Of a stretch of DNA of 64,000 nucleotides, positions 45,183 through 54,828 are shown piece after piece. Both the position numbers and the translations under genes were made by a program. Every line of letters begins with the position of its first letter. Within the stretch, counting starts at the first letter, position 1. The notes under the pieces were generated by a model. The model was not told the origin of the DNA, searched no databases, and saw only the letters and a list, made by a program, of their open reading frames with translations. Source of the DNA: Metabacillus bambusae (GTDB lineage: Bacteria; Bacillota; Bacilli; Bacillales; Bacillaceae); contig NZ_JAGDEL010000008.1 of NCBI RefSeq assembly GCF_017497975.1, positions 62,001 to 126,000 on the forward strand, written 5' to 3'.

Positions 45183-45818
45183 ATGAATAGTAATGAATAT
45201 GCAAATACCATTGTGTTTGAAGTGAAAAAAGGAATCATACGAGTAAATCAGCATCACAAGGATCTTGAATTAATCGGAACTGGTAGAAGTGCCTGTGTAT
45301 TTAGAATAAAGGGTACGAACAAAGTAATAAAAATATTTCCACCACAATTTATTCATATTGCCCAAGTAGAATCTGATATTTATAGATTGTTAACACATAT
45401 CGACTATTTTCCAACTATATATGAAACAGGTTCAAATTTTCTTACGATGGACTATATTAAAGGAGATACACTTTTTTCATGCTTAAATAAAGGAATTCCT
45501 ATTAATGAAAACCATATTACAGAAGTTGAACATATATTAGCATTAGTTAGAAAAGCAGGGTTAAATCCTTCTGATATTCACTTGCGAAATATCATTATCA
45601 CCCCTGACAACAAAATAAAGATGATTGATGTTGCCAGATTTAAACAACAAAAGCATTGCACCCAATGGGATGATCTAAAGAATGCTTATGATCGCTTTTA
45701 TAAGCACCGCTTCTTTCCAAAAAGATTACCAGAATTTCTTTTGAATTTTATTGCCGCATTGTATAAAAGAAAAATACTAGTTTTAAATTTAGCTAATAAG
45801 AAGAAGGTATCAGGTTGA
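45183..45818 (+). CDS. Small protein-kinase-like protein
   Basis: A 211-residue kinase-fold protein. A glycine-rich loop analogue GTGRSACVFRI is at about residues 29-39, then the presumptive ATP lysine in KVIKIF, the catalytic loop SDIHLRNIII (HRD-like, Asp-x-His-x-x-Asn), and a metal-binding IDVARF in place of DFG. It resembles short bacterial kinases such as B. subtilis YrzF. The ATG at 45183 has AAAGGAG 8 bases upstream. It is the sole gene behind the Mn2+ riboswitch. Whether it phosphorylates protein or a small molecule is unknown. Confidence 0.75.
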   Translation: MNSNEYANTIVFEVKKGIIRVNQHHKDLELIGTGRSACVFRIKGTNKVIKIFPPQFIHIAQVESDIYRLLTHIDYFPTIYETGSNFLTMDYIKGDTLFSCLNKGIPINENHITEVEHILALVRKAGLNPSDIHLRNIIITPDNKIKMIDVARFKQQKHCTQWDDLKNAYDRFYKHRFFPKRLPEFLLNFIAALYKRKILVLNLANKKKVSG

Positions 45819-45830
45819 GATTAGTTTAGA

Positions 45831-45860
45831 AGTCTGCTTTCATAAAAGCAGGCTTTTTTA
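45831..45860 (+). terminator. Terminator of the kinase-like gene
   Basis: GTCTGCTTT (45832-45840), loop CATA, AAAGCAGGC, then TTTTTT. Confidence 0.8.
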
Positions 45861-45895
45861 TACTATCAGAAATTATATTTTATGGTTGATAGTAT

Positions 45896-45932
45896 AAGAA
45901 AAACTAAGGCTTGGCGACAAGCAAGTTTTTCT
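45896..45932. promoter_or_regulatory. Inverted repeat in the monosaccharide importer promoter region
   Basis: AGAAAAACT pairs with AGTTTTTCT, with an inner CTTG/CAAG stem and a GCGA loop. The 12-mer AAGTTTTTCTAA in its right arm (45923-45934) recurs at 46102-46113. It is a candidate contact for the YesN-type regulator, inferred from position. Confidence 0.35.
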
Positions 45933-45947
45933 AAACGTAACGAAAAA

Positions 45948-45961
45948 TGAAAGCGGTTTAA
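45948..45961 (+). promoter_or_regulatory. Candidate cre site (CcpA) of the chvE operon
   Basis: TGAAAGCGGTTTAA matches the cre consensus except one position. It lies about 205 bases before the binding-protein gene. Confidence 0.6.
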
Positions 45962-46166
45962 ATAAAGTTAAATTTTTATAAAAATAGTTGTTTTATTAAA
46001 AAGACCGTCTTATAAATGGGTGATATATTGTAAGTACTATCAGAGTTTAAATAAAGATAGTGTACTAAAAAAGGCACTCGCCATTAGGAATTGGTGACCC
46101 TAAGTTTTTCTAACCATTCATTTTAAAGAATTTACCACATGAGAATAAAGAAAGGGGGAAGCCCAC

Positions 46167-47255
46167 ATGAAAAAGAAACCGCTTACTATACTGCTGGTAT
46201 TCGTAATTGTATTGGCTTTGACTATGACAGGATGTGGAGTCAAAGAAACAAGTGGGGAATCAAAAGGATTTATTGGGATTTCAATGCCAACAAAGTCGTC
46301 TGAAAGATGGGTTAATGATGGAGAAAATATGAAAAAGCAATTTGAAGAGCTTGGCTATGAAACTGATTTGCAATATGCAGAAGATATTATTGAAAATCAA
46401 ACTGCTCAAATTGAAAATATGATTACTAAGGGTGTTGATGTGCTAGTTATTGCACCAATTGATGACAGGTCTGGGTTAACAAGCGTACTAGAGAGAGCGA
46501 ACAAACGTGGGATAAAGGTTATCTCGTATGATCGTTTGATTCAGCATAGTGAATATGTTGATTACTATGCAACCTTTGATAACTTCAAGGTAGGGGTTTT
46601 ACAAGGAACATATATTGAAGAAAAATTAGGGTTGAAGGAAGCAGAAGGCCCTTTTAATATCGAAATCTTTGCTGGTTCACCAGATGATAATAATGCGTAC
46701 TTCTTCTTTGACGGGGCGATGTCGATTCTTATGCCTTATATTGATTCTGGTAAGTTGGTTGTTAGAAGTAATCAAATGAAGTTTAATCAAGGTGCCACAT
46801 TAAGATGGGATGGAGCACTTGCCCAATCAAGAATGGATAATTTACTAAGTGCTTATTACTCATCAGAACGGGTTGATGCGGTTCTTTCACCATATGACGG
46901 TATAAGTATAGGAATTATTTCTTCCTTAAGAGGGGTTGGATATGGCAGTGGAGATAAACCGATGCCAGTAATCACCGGGCAAGATGCTGAGCTTGCTTCG
47001 ATTAAATCAATCATTAACGATCGACAAACACAAACCGTGTTTAAGGATACAAGGGAGCTAGCTAAGAAGGCTGTAGAAATGGCCGACGCTCTCATCAATG
47101 GAGAAAAAGCTGAGGTAAATGATACAAAGACATATAATAATGGCAAAAAAATTGTCCCAGCGTATTTATTAAATCCAGTGTCTGTTGATAAGACAAACTA
47201 TGACTCTGTATTAGTAGAAAGCGGCTATTATACAAAAGATCAGCTTGGACAATAA
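46167..47255 (+). CDS. chvE: Multiple-monosaccharide ABC transporter substrate-binding lipoprotein
   Basis: A 362-residue family 4 sugar-binding protein of ChvE/XylF type. The signal peptide ends in the lipobox TMTGCGVKE. The ligand lobes contain [34 protein letters not shown], and [27 protein letters not shown]. ChvE relatives bind xylose, arabinose, galactose or glucose. It is first of three importer genes behind a cre site, downstream of the sensor/kinase/regulator set that probably controls it. Confidence 0.87.
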   Translation: MKKKPLTILLVFVIVLALTMTGCGVKETSGESKGFIGISMPTKSSERWVNDGENMKKQFEELGYETDLQYAEDIIENQTAQIENMITKGVDVLVIAPIDDRSGLTSVLERANKRGIKVISYDRLIQHSEYVDYYATFDNFKVGVLQGTYIEEKLGLKEAEGPFNIEIFAGSPDDNNAYFFFDGAMSILMPYIDSGKLVVRSNQMKFNQGATLRWDGALAQSRMDNLLSAYYSSERVDAVLSPYDGISIGIISSLRGVGYGSGDKPMPVITGQDAELASIKSIINDRQTQTVFKDTRELAKKAVEMADALINGEKAEVNDTKTYNNGKKIVPAYLLNPVSVDKTNYDSVLVESGYYTKDQLGQ

Positions 47256-47308
47256 TGTAGAAAATTCTAGAATTCTAGTGAAAAAGACGAATGTAGGTGT
47301 GGTGAAAA

Positions 47309-48844
47309 ATGTCAAAAATAATCCTAGAAATGCGGAATATTACGAAGGAATTTCCAGGTGTTAAAGCACTTGAAAACGTAAATTTACAGGTCAAAGAAGG
47401 AGAGATTCATGCCTTATGTGGTGAAAATGGGGCAGGAAAATCTACACTAATGAAGGTGTTAAGTGGTGTATATCCACATGGCTCCTATACAGGTGACATT
47501 CTGTTTCAAAATCAAGTTTGCAGCTTTAAAAATATTAAACAAAGTGAAGAATTAGGGATCGTTATTATCCATCAAGAACTAGCTCTTATTCCTGAATTAT
47601 CAATTGCTGAGAACATTTTTTTAGGCAATGAAATAGCTAATAGCGGTGTGATCAATTGGAATATGACGACAATGAAAACGAAGGATTTGCTTCAAAAGGT
47701 AGGTCTAACCGAATCTCCAAATACGAAGGTTGATAATATTGGTGTAGGTAAACAGCAATTAGTCGAAATTGCGAAGGCATTATCAAAGAAGGTGAAGCTA
47801 CTTATTTTAGATGAACCTACAGCTTCCTTAAATGAAGATGACAGTGAAAACCTATTAAATCTTCTATTAGAATTTAAAAACCAAGGAATGTCAGCGATTA
47901 TTATCTCGCATAAATTAAATGAGATTGAGAAGGTTGCAGATTCGATTACGATTTTACGAGATGGCCAAACAATTGAAACCTTAAATATAAAAAAAGACAA
48001 TGTAACAGAGGATCGAATCATTAAAGGGATGGTAGGTAGAGATCTCACAAACCGCTATCCAGCAAGAACTCCCAAAATTGGACAAACCATTTTTGCGGTG
48101 AAAAATTGGAATGTATTCCATCCATTGCATTCAGATCGAAAAGTAATCGATGATGTCAATTTTCATATTCGTAAAGGTGAAATTGTTGGGATCGCCGGTT
48201 TAATGGGAGCGGGTCGTACCGAGCTTGCGATGAGTATTTTTGGTAAATCGTACGGAAAGAAAATCAGTGGGCAAATTATGAAGGATGGACAAGAGGTTCA
48301 ATTTAATGATGTAACAACTGCAATTGATCAAGGAATGGCCTATGTTTCTGAGGATCGAAAAGGAAACGGTCTCATTTTAATGGATGACATTAAACAAAAT
48401 ATTACCTTAGCAAGCTTAAATAAAATTTCAAAGCAATCGATTTTAGATAAAAACAAAGAAATCATTGTTGCAGAAGAATACAAAAAGAAGTTAAGGATCA
48501 AAACACCAAGTATCTTTCAAAAAGCAGGAAATCTAAGTGGAGGAAATCAGCAGAAGATCGTGTTAAGTAAATGGATTTTCTCAGAACCTGATATTTTAAT
48601 CTTAGATGAACCGACACGAGGGATTGATGTTGGGGCAAAATATGAAATTTACTCGATTATTAACGATTTAGCAATGGATGGAAAAGGAATCTTAATTATT
48701 TCATCAGAGCTTCCAGAGCTATTAGGGATGTGTGACCGAATCTATGTCATGAATGAAGGTAGCATCACAGGTGAGGTAACAAAAGCGGAAGCTAACCAAG
48801 AAAAACTTATGACCTATATGACAAAAAGTAAGGTAAGGAGGTAA
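47309..48844 (+). CDS. mmsA: Multiple-monosaccharide ABC transporter ATP-binding protein
   Basis: A 511-residue ATPase with two nucleotide-binding domains in tandem, as in RbsA/XylG/GguA. The first has Walker [10 protein letters not shown] and Walker [12 protein letters not shown] with a variant signature around [11 protein letters not shown]. The second has GLMGAGRTE in place of Walker A, signature [14 protein letters not shown] and [12 protein letters not shown]. Degeneracy in the second Walker A is usual for this family. It energises the permease that follows 5 bases later. Confidence 0.9.
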   Translation: MSKIILEMRNITKEFPGVKALENVNLQVKEGEIHALCGENGAGKSTLMKVLSGVYPHGSYTGDILFQNQVCSFKNIKQSEELGIVIIHQELALIPELSIAENIFLGNEIANSGVINWNMTTMKTKDLLQKVGLTESPNTKVDNIGVGKQQLVEIAKALSKKVKLLILDEPTASLNEDDSENLLNLLLEFKNQGMSAIIISHKLNEIEKVADSITILRDGQTIETLNIKKDNVTEDRIIKGMVGRDLTNRYPARTPKIGQTIFAVKNWNVFHPLHSDRKVIDDVNFHIRKGEIVGIAGLMGAGRTELAMSIFGKSYGKKISGQIMKDGQEVQFNDVTTAIDQGMAYVSEDRKGNGLILMDDIKQNITLASLNKISKQSILDKNKEIIVAEEYKKKLRIKTPSIFQKAGNLSGGNQQKIVLSKWIFSEPDILILDEPTRGIDVGAKYEIYSIINDLAMDGKGILIISSELPELLGMCDRIYVMNEGSITGEVTKAEANQEKLMTYMTKSKVRR

Positions 48845-48849
48845 TTATT

Positions 48850-50055
48850 ATGCAAACACAGGTGAAAAATAGTCAACCTAGTTTGAACAAAGAGTCTGCA
48901 TTTAAATCAATGATACGGAACAATATGCGTCAATATAGTATGGTCATTGCGCTTATCTTTATTATGGTACTATTTCAAATTTTGACAAATGGTCTATTGT
49001 TGCAGCCTTTAAATATTACAAATTTAATTTTGCAAAATAGTTATATTTTAGTTTTAGCAATCGGTATGGTGTTAGTCATCATTACCGGTCATATTGATCT
49101 CTCAGTAGGCTCTATTGCAGCGTTTGTGGGTGCAATATCAGCGATCTTAATGGTGAATTATGAAATTCCAACCTTTCTAGCGGTTATTATTTCGCTACTA
49201 GTAGGTGGAATAATCGGTGCATGGCAAGGATTTTGGGTTGCCTATGTGAAAATACCAGCCTTTATTGTTACATTAGCAGGAATGCTTCTATTTCGAGGGT
49301 TAACAATGATCGTACTAGAAGGGAAATCAATCGCACCATTCCCAGAATCTTTTCAAAAAATAAGTTCAGGGTTCATTCCTGACGTTGCGAGTGGTGGTTC
49401 ACTCCATTTATTAACAATCATTATCGGTCTCGTTTTATCAGTCATTATCATTTTCACTGAGGTGAAAAATAGAAGAACTCAATTAAAGTACAACTTTGAA
49501 GTTCCATCTGCAGGCATGTTTGTTTTAAAACTTATTGGTATGGTGGCATTGCTAAATGTATTTACGTATATCCTTGCTACGTATGAAGGAATTCCGAATA
49601 TATTAATCATCCTAGCAGTATTAATTGTGATCTATACATTTGTCACAAATAAGACGAAAGCAGGACGACATGTTTATGCTATCGGAGGAAATGAGAAAGC
49701 AGCACAATTATCTGGTATTAAAACTAAACGAATGACATTTTGGGTATTTGTTAATATGGGCGCTCTATCTGCCCTATCTGGACTTCTCTTTGCAGCACGT
49801 TTAAATGCTGCAACACCGAAAGCAGGTAATTTATTTGAGCTTGACGCAATTGCTGCTTGTTTCATTGGTGGAGCTTCAGCATATGGTGGAATTGGCACAG
49901 TTCCTGGTGCGATAATCGGTGGATTAGTCATGGGTATTATGAATAACGGTATGTCTTTACTAGGCTTAGGAATTGACTGGCAGCAAGGAATTAAAGGGTT
50001 AGTCTTATTAGCAGCTGTTGCATTTGATATTTATAATAAAAATAAAGCTTCTTAA
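48850..50055 (+). CDS. mmsB: Multiple-monosaccharide ABC transporter permease
   Basis: A 401-residue membrane protein with about ten helices of the RbsC/XylH/GguB family. It shows VLVIITGHIDLSVGSIAAFVGA, VKIPAFIVTLAGMLLFRGL and GGASAYGGIGTVPGAIIGGL, the conserved RbsC-type motifs. RBS AAGGAGG. It completes the ChvE/MmsA importer, the only ABC importer here with its own ATPase. Confidence 0.9.
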   Translation: MQTQVKNSQPSLNKESAFKSMIRNNMRQYSMVIALIFIMVLFQILTNGLLLQPLNITNLILQNSYILVLAIGMVLVIITGHIDLSVGSIAAFVGAISAILMVNYEIPTFLAVIISLLVGGIIGAWQGFWVAYVKIPAFIVTLAGMLLFRGLTMIVLEGKSIAPFPESFQKISSGFIPDVASGGSLHLLTIIIGLVLSVIIIFTEVKNRRTQLKYNFEVPSAGMFVLKLIGMVALLNVFTYILATYEGIPNILIILAVLIVIYTFVTNKTKAGRHVYAIGGNEKAAQLSGIKTKRMTFWVFVNMGALSALSGLLFAARLNAATPKAGNLFELDAIAACFIGGASAYGGIGTVPGAIIGGLVMGIMNNGMSLLGLGIDWQQGIKGLVLLAAVAFDIYNKNKAS

Positions 50056-50068
50056 CATCTTTAAATGA

Positions 50069-50103
50069 AAGTGGGCTGACTCCTAATGAGTCAGCCCATT
50101 TGT
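50069..50103. terminator. Terminator of the chvE-mmsAB operon
   Basis: GGGCTGACTC (50073-50082) pairs with GAGTCAGCCC (50088-50097), flanked by AAAGT and ATTTGTT. Confidence 0.8.
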
Positions 50104-50108
50104 TCACA

Positions 50109-50273
50109 TTTAGGAAATTATAAAATTCTTGAACTGTGGATAAGCGCACGACATCCAGCTCCAGCGCCTAGCCCCTCTAGGGTCTAGCTAATTTAGAATT
50201 GAAGGCAAAGAACGCCTTCTATTCTAAATCATCTTATTTGCCTTAGGGTGATCAAGGCGCTTGCGTTTTTGTT
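50109..50273. repeat. 165-bp intergenic repeat, copy B
   Basis: 163 of 165 bases are identical to 12753-12917. Its last base reaches the stop codon of the minus-strand spore-protein gene. It again lies directly after a terminator. Confidence 0.8.
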
Positions 50274-50521
50274 TATTTTTTCAATTGTTGCTCAGCCATT
50301 TTTACCATTTCTCGCACCATATTGCCACCGAGATTTCCACCGATTTTTCCAGCTTGTCGAGAGGTTAAGCTCCCATTGTAGCCTTTTTTAAGCGGCACGC
50401 CTAGCTCTTTTGCTATTTCATACTTGGCTTCATCAGGTGTTTTAGTGTTAGCAACCTTTGCTTTTAATTGATTTACACCTTGCTTAGCATTTGGAACAAG
50501 TATTTTATTTCTATTGGCCAT
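50273..50521 (-). CDS. Alpha/beta-type small acid-soluble spore protein
   Basis: An 82-residue DNA-coating protein of dormant spores. The sequence has the germination-protease cleavage region KYEIAKELGVPL and the conserved LTSRQAGKIGGNLGGNMVREMV. A strong AAGGAGGGA precedes the ATG. It shows the host forms endospores. Expression should be forespore-specific under sigma-G, but I could not identify a convincing -35/-10 for it. Confidence 0.95.
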   Translation of the reverse strand: MANRNKILVPNAKQGVNQLKAKVANTKTPDEAKYEIAKELGVPLKKGYNGSLTSRQAGKIGGNLGGNMVREMVKMAEQQLKK

Positions 50522-50653
50522 GATTAATCCCTCCTTTTAATCATAGTTTCTTCAATATTAGACATTTATATGAAACTTTCAACTCTACGATTTTTTTAAA
50601 GAGATGTGCTATAGTAAAAGCAAATAGTGAGTGTAAAGGTGAGTGTAGGTACA

Positions 50654-51856
50654 ATGACCACGGAGAAAGTTTATTACCAAGACCCATACAAACAATCAAT
50701 TACAACAAAGCTTGTCATGCAAGCTCAAGATGAAAACGGTCGTTTTTACGTTGTATTAGAAAAAACAATCTTTTACCCAACAGGTGGTGGACAACCACAT
50801 GATACTGGAAATATAAATGGTGTTCATGTGTATGAAGTCGAGGAAATGGATGGAGAAATAAGGCATTATGTTGAGCAACCTATTGAAATTCAGAACAAAA
50901 TCGCTGGAGAAATAGCTTGGGATCGTCGATTTGACCACATGCAGCAACACTCTGGTCAACATATTTTATCAGCAGCTTTTGAAGAAGTTTATGGCTATAA
51001 AACAGTTAGTTTTCATTTAGGAAAAGAACTGTGTACGATTGACCTAGAAATTCCGAATCTTACTGAGGAAGAAGCGAATCATACAGAGGAATTGGCAAAC
51101 AAGATCATTCTTGAAAATCGCCCAATTGAAACGAAGTGGATAACAGAAGCTGAGCTCTCACACTATTCTTTAAGAAAAGAGTTGTCTGTATCCGAAAATA
51201 TTCGTCTTGTCATCATTCCTAATTTTGATTATAACGGTTGCGGTGGAACACACCCAAACTCAACCGGACAGGTAAGCTCTATTAAAATTTTAAATTGGGA
51301 GAAACATAAAAACTATATTCGACTACATTTTGTTTGTGGTAACAGAGTCCTTAAGCAGCTTCATGAAAAACAGAGTGTTATTCAAAGCTTGACTACAATT
51401 TTAAATTCTCCACAAGGACAAATGAAGGATGCTGCAAACCGGTTATTACAGCAGTCAAAAGAACTTGAAAAAACAGTGGTAGAATTAAAGGCCGAGCTTC
51501 TTCAGTATGAGGCTAGGTCTCATATTGCAAATGTACAAATCATACACGAAAGAAAAGTAGTTCAAGTTATTTTTAAAAACCGTCCGATTTCAGAATTGCA
51601 ACAGTTAGCACGCTCAATCACAAATGTTACCAATGATATTCTAGTACTTTTAATAAGTGAAAATGAAGACAAACTACAACTTGTCTGCTCTAGAAGTAAA
51701 GAGATAAATGGAAATATGAATCAACTACTAAAAGGTGTATTGCCTGTTATAAATGGAAGAGGCGGAGGAAATGATTCGTTTGCACAAGGTGGTGGAGAAC
51801 GAACGATTTCAGCTGAACAGTTAATGAGAGAACTAATGGATAAAAGTATGGATTAA
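50654..51856 (+). CDS. Alanyl-tRNA editing protein, AlaX-L type
   Basis: A 400-residue free-standing editing enzyme that hydrolyses Ser- or Gly-tRNA(Ala). The zinc-binding motif HSGQHILSA is at about residues 103-111 and CGGTHPNSTG later, as in the AlaRS editing domain. A C-terminal DHHA1-like domain ends with GRGGGNDSFAQGGG. ATG 50654 fits the usual N-terminus (VYYQDPY) but has only a weak RBS; GTG starts at 50627 and 50639 are possible. Confidence 0.85.
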   Translation: MTTEKVYYQDPYKQSITTKLVMQAQDENGRFYVVLEKTIFYPTGGGQPHDTGNINGVHVYEVEEMDGEIRHYVEQPIEIQNKIAGEIAWDRRFDHMQQHSGQHILSAAFEEVYGYKTVSFHLGKELCTIDLEIPNLTEEEANHTEELANKIILENRPIETKWITEAELSHYSLRKELSVSENIRLVIIPNFDYNGCGGTHPNSTGQVSSIKILNWEKHKNYIRLHFVCGNRVLKQLHEKQSVIQSLTTILNSPQGQMKDAANRLLQQSKELEKTVVELKAELLQYEARSHIANVQIIHERKVVQVIFKNRPISELQQLARSITNVTNDILVLLISENEDKLQLVCSRSKEINGNMNQLLKGVLPVINGRGGGNDSFAQGGGERTISAEQLMRELMDKSMD

Positions 51857-51911
51857 TGTAACTTGTTCGCACAATAGAAAGAGTTAGTTTTAAATTTGAA
51901 TCTAAGTGAAA

Positions 51912-52131
51912 GACTCTTTTCTAAGAGATTGTTGCTTTTAAAACAAAAACTAATTCAGGTTGATTGGAACGGATTGCGAGACTCCTGCGGGAGCAGCGGG
52001 ACAGGTGAGACTCATGTAGGCGTTTATGCCGAGGAGGCTCACCGCCCGCCCCGCAGAAAGCGAGCATCTGGAGTGGAAATCAACCACACCGCATTACTTG
52101 GTAAATAGCAACAAAGTTTGCGAAAACAGCC
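51912..52131 (+). mobile_element. MITE, copy 2 (220 bp)
   Basis: Flanked by identical AAGTGAAA on both sides (51904-51911 and 52132-52139), an exact 8-base target duplication. The ends are imperfect inverted repeats (left GACTCTTTTCTAAGAGATTG, right ending GCGAAAACAGCC). The GC-rich centre contrasts with the AT-rich flanks. The 70-codon frame inside it is not a gene. Confidence 0.88.
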
Positions 52132-52272
52132 AAGTGAAAAAACTAAATCACTACATAAAATTGGTGTAATATATAGTTCCCAAGGAATTACTAATAAAAA
52201 ATAAAACAATATTTTTATAAAGAAGCGGAAAGAACATTTTAAAATTGTATGTTCATAGTGTATAATTAACTT

Positions 52273-52288
52273 AGTTGTACGAATGAGT
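52273..52288. promoter_or_regulatory. Candidate AraR operator at araR
   Basis: AGTTGTACGAATGAGT keeps 11 of 16 positions of the AraR consensus ATTTGTACGTACAAAT, including GTACG. It lies just after a TATAAT (52261-52266) and before the araR start, fitting autoregulation. Confidence 0.5.
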
Positions 52289-52324
52289 TAATTCGGTAGC
52301 ATACAAGCTGAAAGTGGTGACATA

Positions 52325-53464
52325 ATGGCTCAACAAACAAAAGCCAGCATGGTGAAGCAAAAAATTAAGTCCTGGATTATCGAAGGAAAAGTTTTGCCAG
52401 GTGAAAAAATATATTCAGAAAATGAGCTAGTTAAGATGTTTGAGGTTAGTAGGCATACCGTTCGTCAAGCTGTCGGCGACCTTGTTCATGAAGGATGGTT
52501 GTATAGAGAGCAGGGAGCAGGTACGTTTGTCTCAAATAAACCCGCTCAAACTCAAAGTCAGCCTGTTAGTTTAACTGGGAAAAATATAGGAGTCATTACA
52601 ACCTATATATCTGATTATATCTTCCCATCAATTATTAAAGGGATAGAATCGTATTTGTCTGCTCATGGCTATTCTTTAACATTTGCTTGCACGGATAATG
52701 ATCCAGAAAAAGAAAAGCAATGCTTGGAAGCGATGATAAACCGTAATATCGATGGATTAATCGTAGAACCTACAAGAAGTAGCAGTTATAATCCAAATCT
52801 TCACTATTATTTAGAAATGGAACAAAATAATACTCCTTATTTGATGATCAACCAATACTATCCACAATTAAATCCTCCAAATATTATTTTAAATGATGAA
52901 AAAGGTGGATTTATTGCAACTGACCATTTAATTAAGCTAGGTCATCAAAAAGTAATTGGTTTATTCAAAAGCGATGATATTCAGGGATTAAATCGGATGC
53001 AAGGGTTTATTAGAGCATTTAGAGAAAATAATATTCCGTTTTTCTCAGAGATGATTGTAACCTATACAACGGAAGAAAAAGAGGATACATTGCCCCATAG
53101 ATTAAAAGATATTCTTTTGTCTGAAGAAAATAGACCAACTGGAATCGTTTGTTACAATGATGAAATTGCGATTAATGTATTGAATTTATTAAGAGAACTT
53201 GAAATTAAAGTACCTGATGAGATCTCTATCGTTGGTTATGATGATTCTTATTTAACTGAAGCATCTGAAACGAAGATTACCTCTGTTACCCACCCGAAAA
53301 TGGATATGGGGATTGAGGCAGCAAAATGGATTGTTGCAGCTGTAGAAAAAAGAGAAAAAGAATCTATTGAAAAATGGCAGAAGATCTATGATCCTGAATT
53401 AGTTATTAGAAACTCAACAAGTGCAGTTAAAAGGAATCAATCTGAAAACAAACATGTTATTTAA
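52325..53464 (+). CDS. araR: Arabinose-responsive repressor AraR (GntR HTH plus LacI-type sensor)
   Basis: The protein has 379 residues. An N-terminal GntR winged helix (KIKSWIIEGKVLPGEKIYSENELVKMFEVSRHTVRQAV, read in two parts) is fused to a LacI/GalR-like sugar domain beginning GVITTYISDYIFPSIIKGIESYL. This chimera and these segments are diagnostic of Bacillus AraR, which releases DNA on L-arabinose. AraR boxes occur at 40766, 52273, 55734 and 55798. RBS AAAGTGGTGA. Confidence 0.95.
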   Translation: MAQQTKASMVKQKIKSWIIEGKVLPGEKIYSENELVKMFEVSRHTVRQAVGDLVHEGWLYREQGAGTFVSNKPAQTQSQPVSLTGKNIGVITTYISDYIFPSIIKGIESYLSAHGYSLTFACTDNDPEKEKQCLEAMINRNIDGLIVEPTRSSSYNPNLHYYLEMEQNNTPYLMINQYYPQLNPPNIILNDEKGGFIATDHLIKLGHQKVIGLFKSDDIQGLNRMQGFIRAFRENNIPFFSEMIVTYTTEEKEDTLPHRLKDILLSEENRPTGIVCYNDEIAINVLNLLRELEIKVPDEISIVGYDDSYLTEASETKITSVTHPKMDMGIEAAKWIVAAVEKREKESIEKWQKIYDPELVIRNSTSAVKRNQSENKHVI

Positions 53465-53471
53465 GGACTAC

Positions 53472-53513
53472 CCCCCTCAACAATTAATTCAAAATACTTA
53501 GTCTGAGGGGTTT
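53472..53513 (+). terminator. Possible terminator of araR
   Basis: CCCCTCA (53473-53479) pairs with TGAGGGG (53504-53510) across a 24-base loop, followed by TTT. The long loop makes it weak. Confidence 0.45.
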
Positions 53514-53604
53514 GCTGTATCCTATTGTTAAAGCAATCTAAGCGAAAAAAATAATTTTTTATACACGTCTTTTAGTAGTTCTCAGTCGAATAGGGGGAAA
53601 TAAA

Positions 53605-54828
53605 ATGATCGCTTTAAACGAACTTTCGAACCTGTCCAAAGCATGTACGTGTGGAAATCAGCATTATGAGATTACGATAGATAAAATTGTTATTAGCCAT
53701 GAAGCGTTAAAGCAAGCTGTCTCTTATACGAAAGACCAATCGTTTCAAAACATTGCTATTATTGCTGATCAGACAACCTTTAAAGTAGCAGGAGAGAAAT
53801 TGTCAAACCTGTACAAAGAATCAAATGTAAACCATGAAGTAGTAATCATTGAAGCTAATGAAATGAATGATGTGATCGCGGATGAAGTTTCATTAATAGA
53901 GGCAATGCTAGGAATCTCTCAGGATACAGATGTTGTTATTGCAGTAGGATCCGGAACAATTCATGATATTGCTAGATTCGCAAGTTTTAAAATGGGGAAG
54001 CCTTTTATATCAGTTCCAACTGCTCCATCTGTAGATGGTTTTAATTCAATGGGGGCACCTGTTGTGATTAAAGGGGTAAAAACTACATATCAAATGCAGT
54101 CTCCAATTGCGTTATTTGCAGATATCTCTATTTTACAAGAAGCGCCGAAAGAAATGATTGCTGCGGGATTTGGTGATATGATCGGCAAATATACATCACT
54201 AGCAGATTGGAAGTTTTCGCATCTTATTGCAGGTGAGTCCTATTGTCCTCTTTCTGCACAGCTAACAGAGGAAGCACTAGAGGATTGTGTGAAACATGTT
54301 GATAAAATTTCAGAAGCCAATGAAGAAGGAATTAAGATCTTGATAGAAGCACTTATTCAATCAGGGTTGGCGATGCTTTTAGTAGGTCATTCCTCACCAG
54401 CATCTGGTGGAGAACATCATTTATCCCATTATTGGGAAATGGATTTCCTTAAGCAAGGTAAAGCACAAGTACTTCATGGAGCTAAGGTTGGCGTCTCAGC
54501 ACAACTTATTTTAGATTTATATAAAAAAGAAGTCCTTCAGCTAGTATCTTCTACAAAGCGTTTAGTAGATTTAGATGTAAATTCTAAGGATAAACTTAAT
54601 AAAGTCATTGAAAAACAGAAAGAAGTTGTTGAGGTATTAAACTCTTTACCTGACGCAACCATATTAGCACATTTATTACAAAAATTAGAAGGTATTGTAC
54701 GTCCAACTGAACTTGGAATTAGCTCTGAACTTGTACGAAACAGTTTGCAGGAGGCACACCTACTAAGAAATCGCTATACAATGCTGAAATTTTGGAATGA
54801 GCACGTCGGGATTCATCAATATGCATAG
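53605..54828 (+). CDS. araM: sn-Glycerol-1-phosphate dehydrogenase (AraM)
   Basis: A 407-residue NAD-dependent dehydrogenase of the iron-containing alcohol dehydrogenase superfamily. It reduces dihydroxyacetone phosphate to sn-glycerol 1-phosphate, the lipid precursor route known for B. subtilis AraM/EgsA. The nucleotide motif GSGTIHDIARF and metal ligands in SSPASGGEHHLSHYWE are visible. It begins after its own RBS (AGGGGGAAA) downstream of araR. In B. subtilis araM is inside the arabinose operon, and the same association is kept here. Confidence 0.9.
   Translation: MIALNELSNLSKACTCGNQHYEITIDKIVISHEALKQAVSYTKDQSFQNIAIIADQTTFKVAGEKLSNLYKESNVNHEVVIIEANEMNDVIADEVSLIEAMLGISQDTDVVIAVGSGTIHDIARFASFKMGKPFISVPTAPSVDGFNSMGAPVVIKGVKTTYQMQSPIALFADISILQEAPKEMIAAGFGDMIGKYTSLADWKFSHLIAGESYCPLSAQLTEEALEDCVKHVDKISEANEEGIKILIEALIQSGLAMLLVGHSSPASGGEHHLSHYWEMDFLKQGKAQVLHGAKVGVSAQLILDLYKKEVLQLVSSTKRLVDLDVNSKDKLNKVIEKQKEVVEVLNSLPDATILAHLLQKLEGIVRPTELGISSELVRNSLQEAHLLRNRYTMLKFWNEHVGIHQYA

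Noticed and set aside
51896-52108. 70-codon open frame, with similar frames at 40556-40750 and 59605-59847
   Set aside because: All lie inside or across the MITE copies. The reading frames differ between copies and none has an RBS; they are by-products of the repeat.
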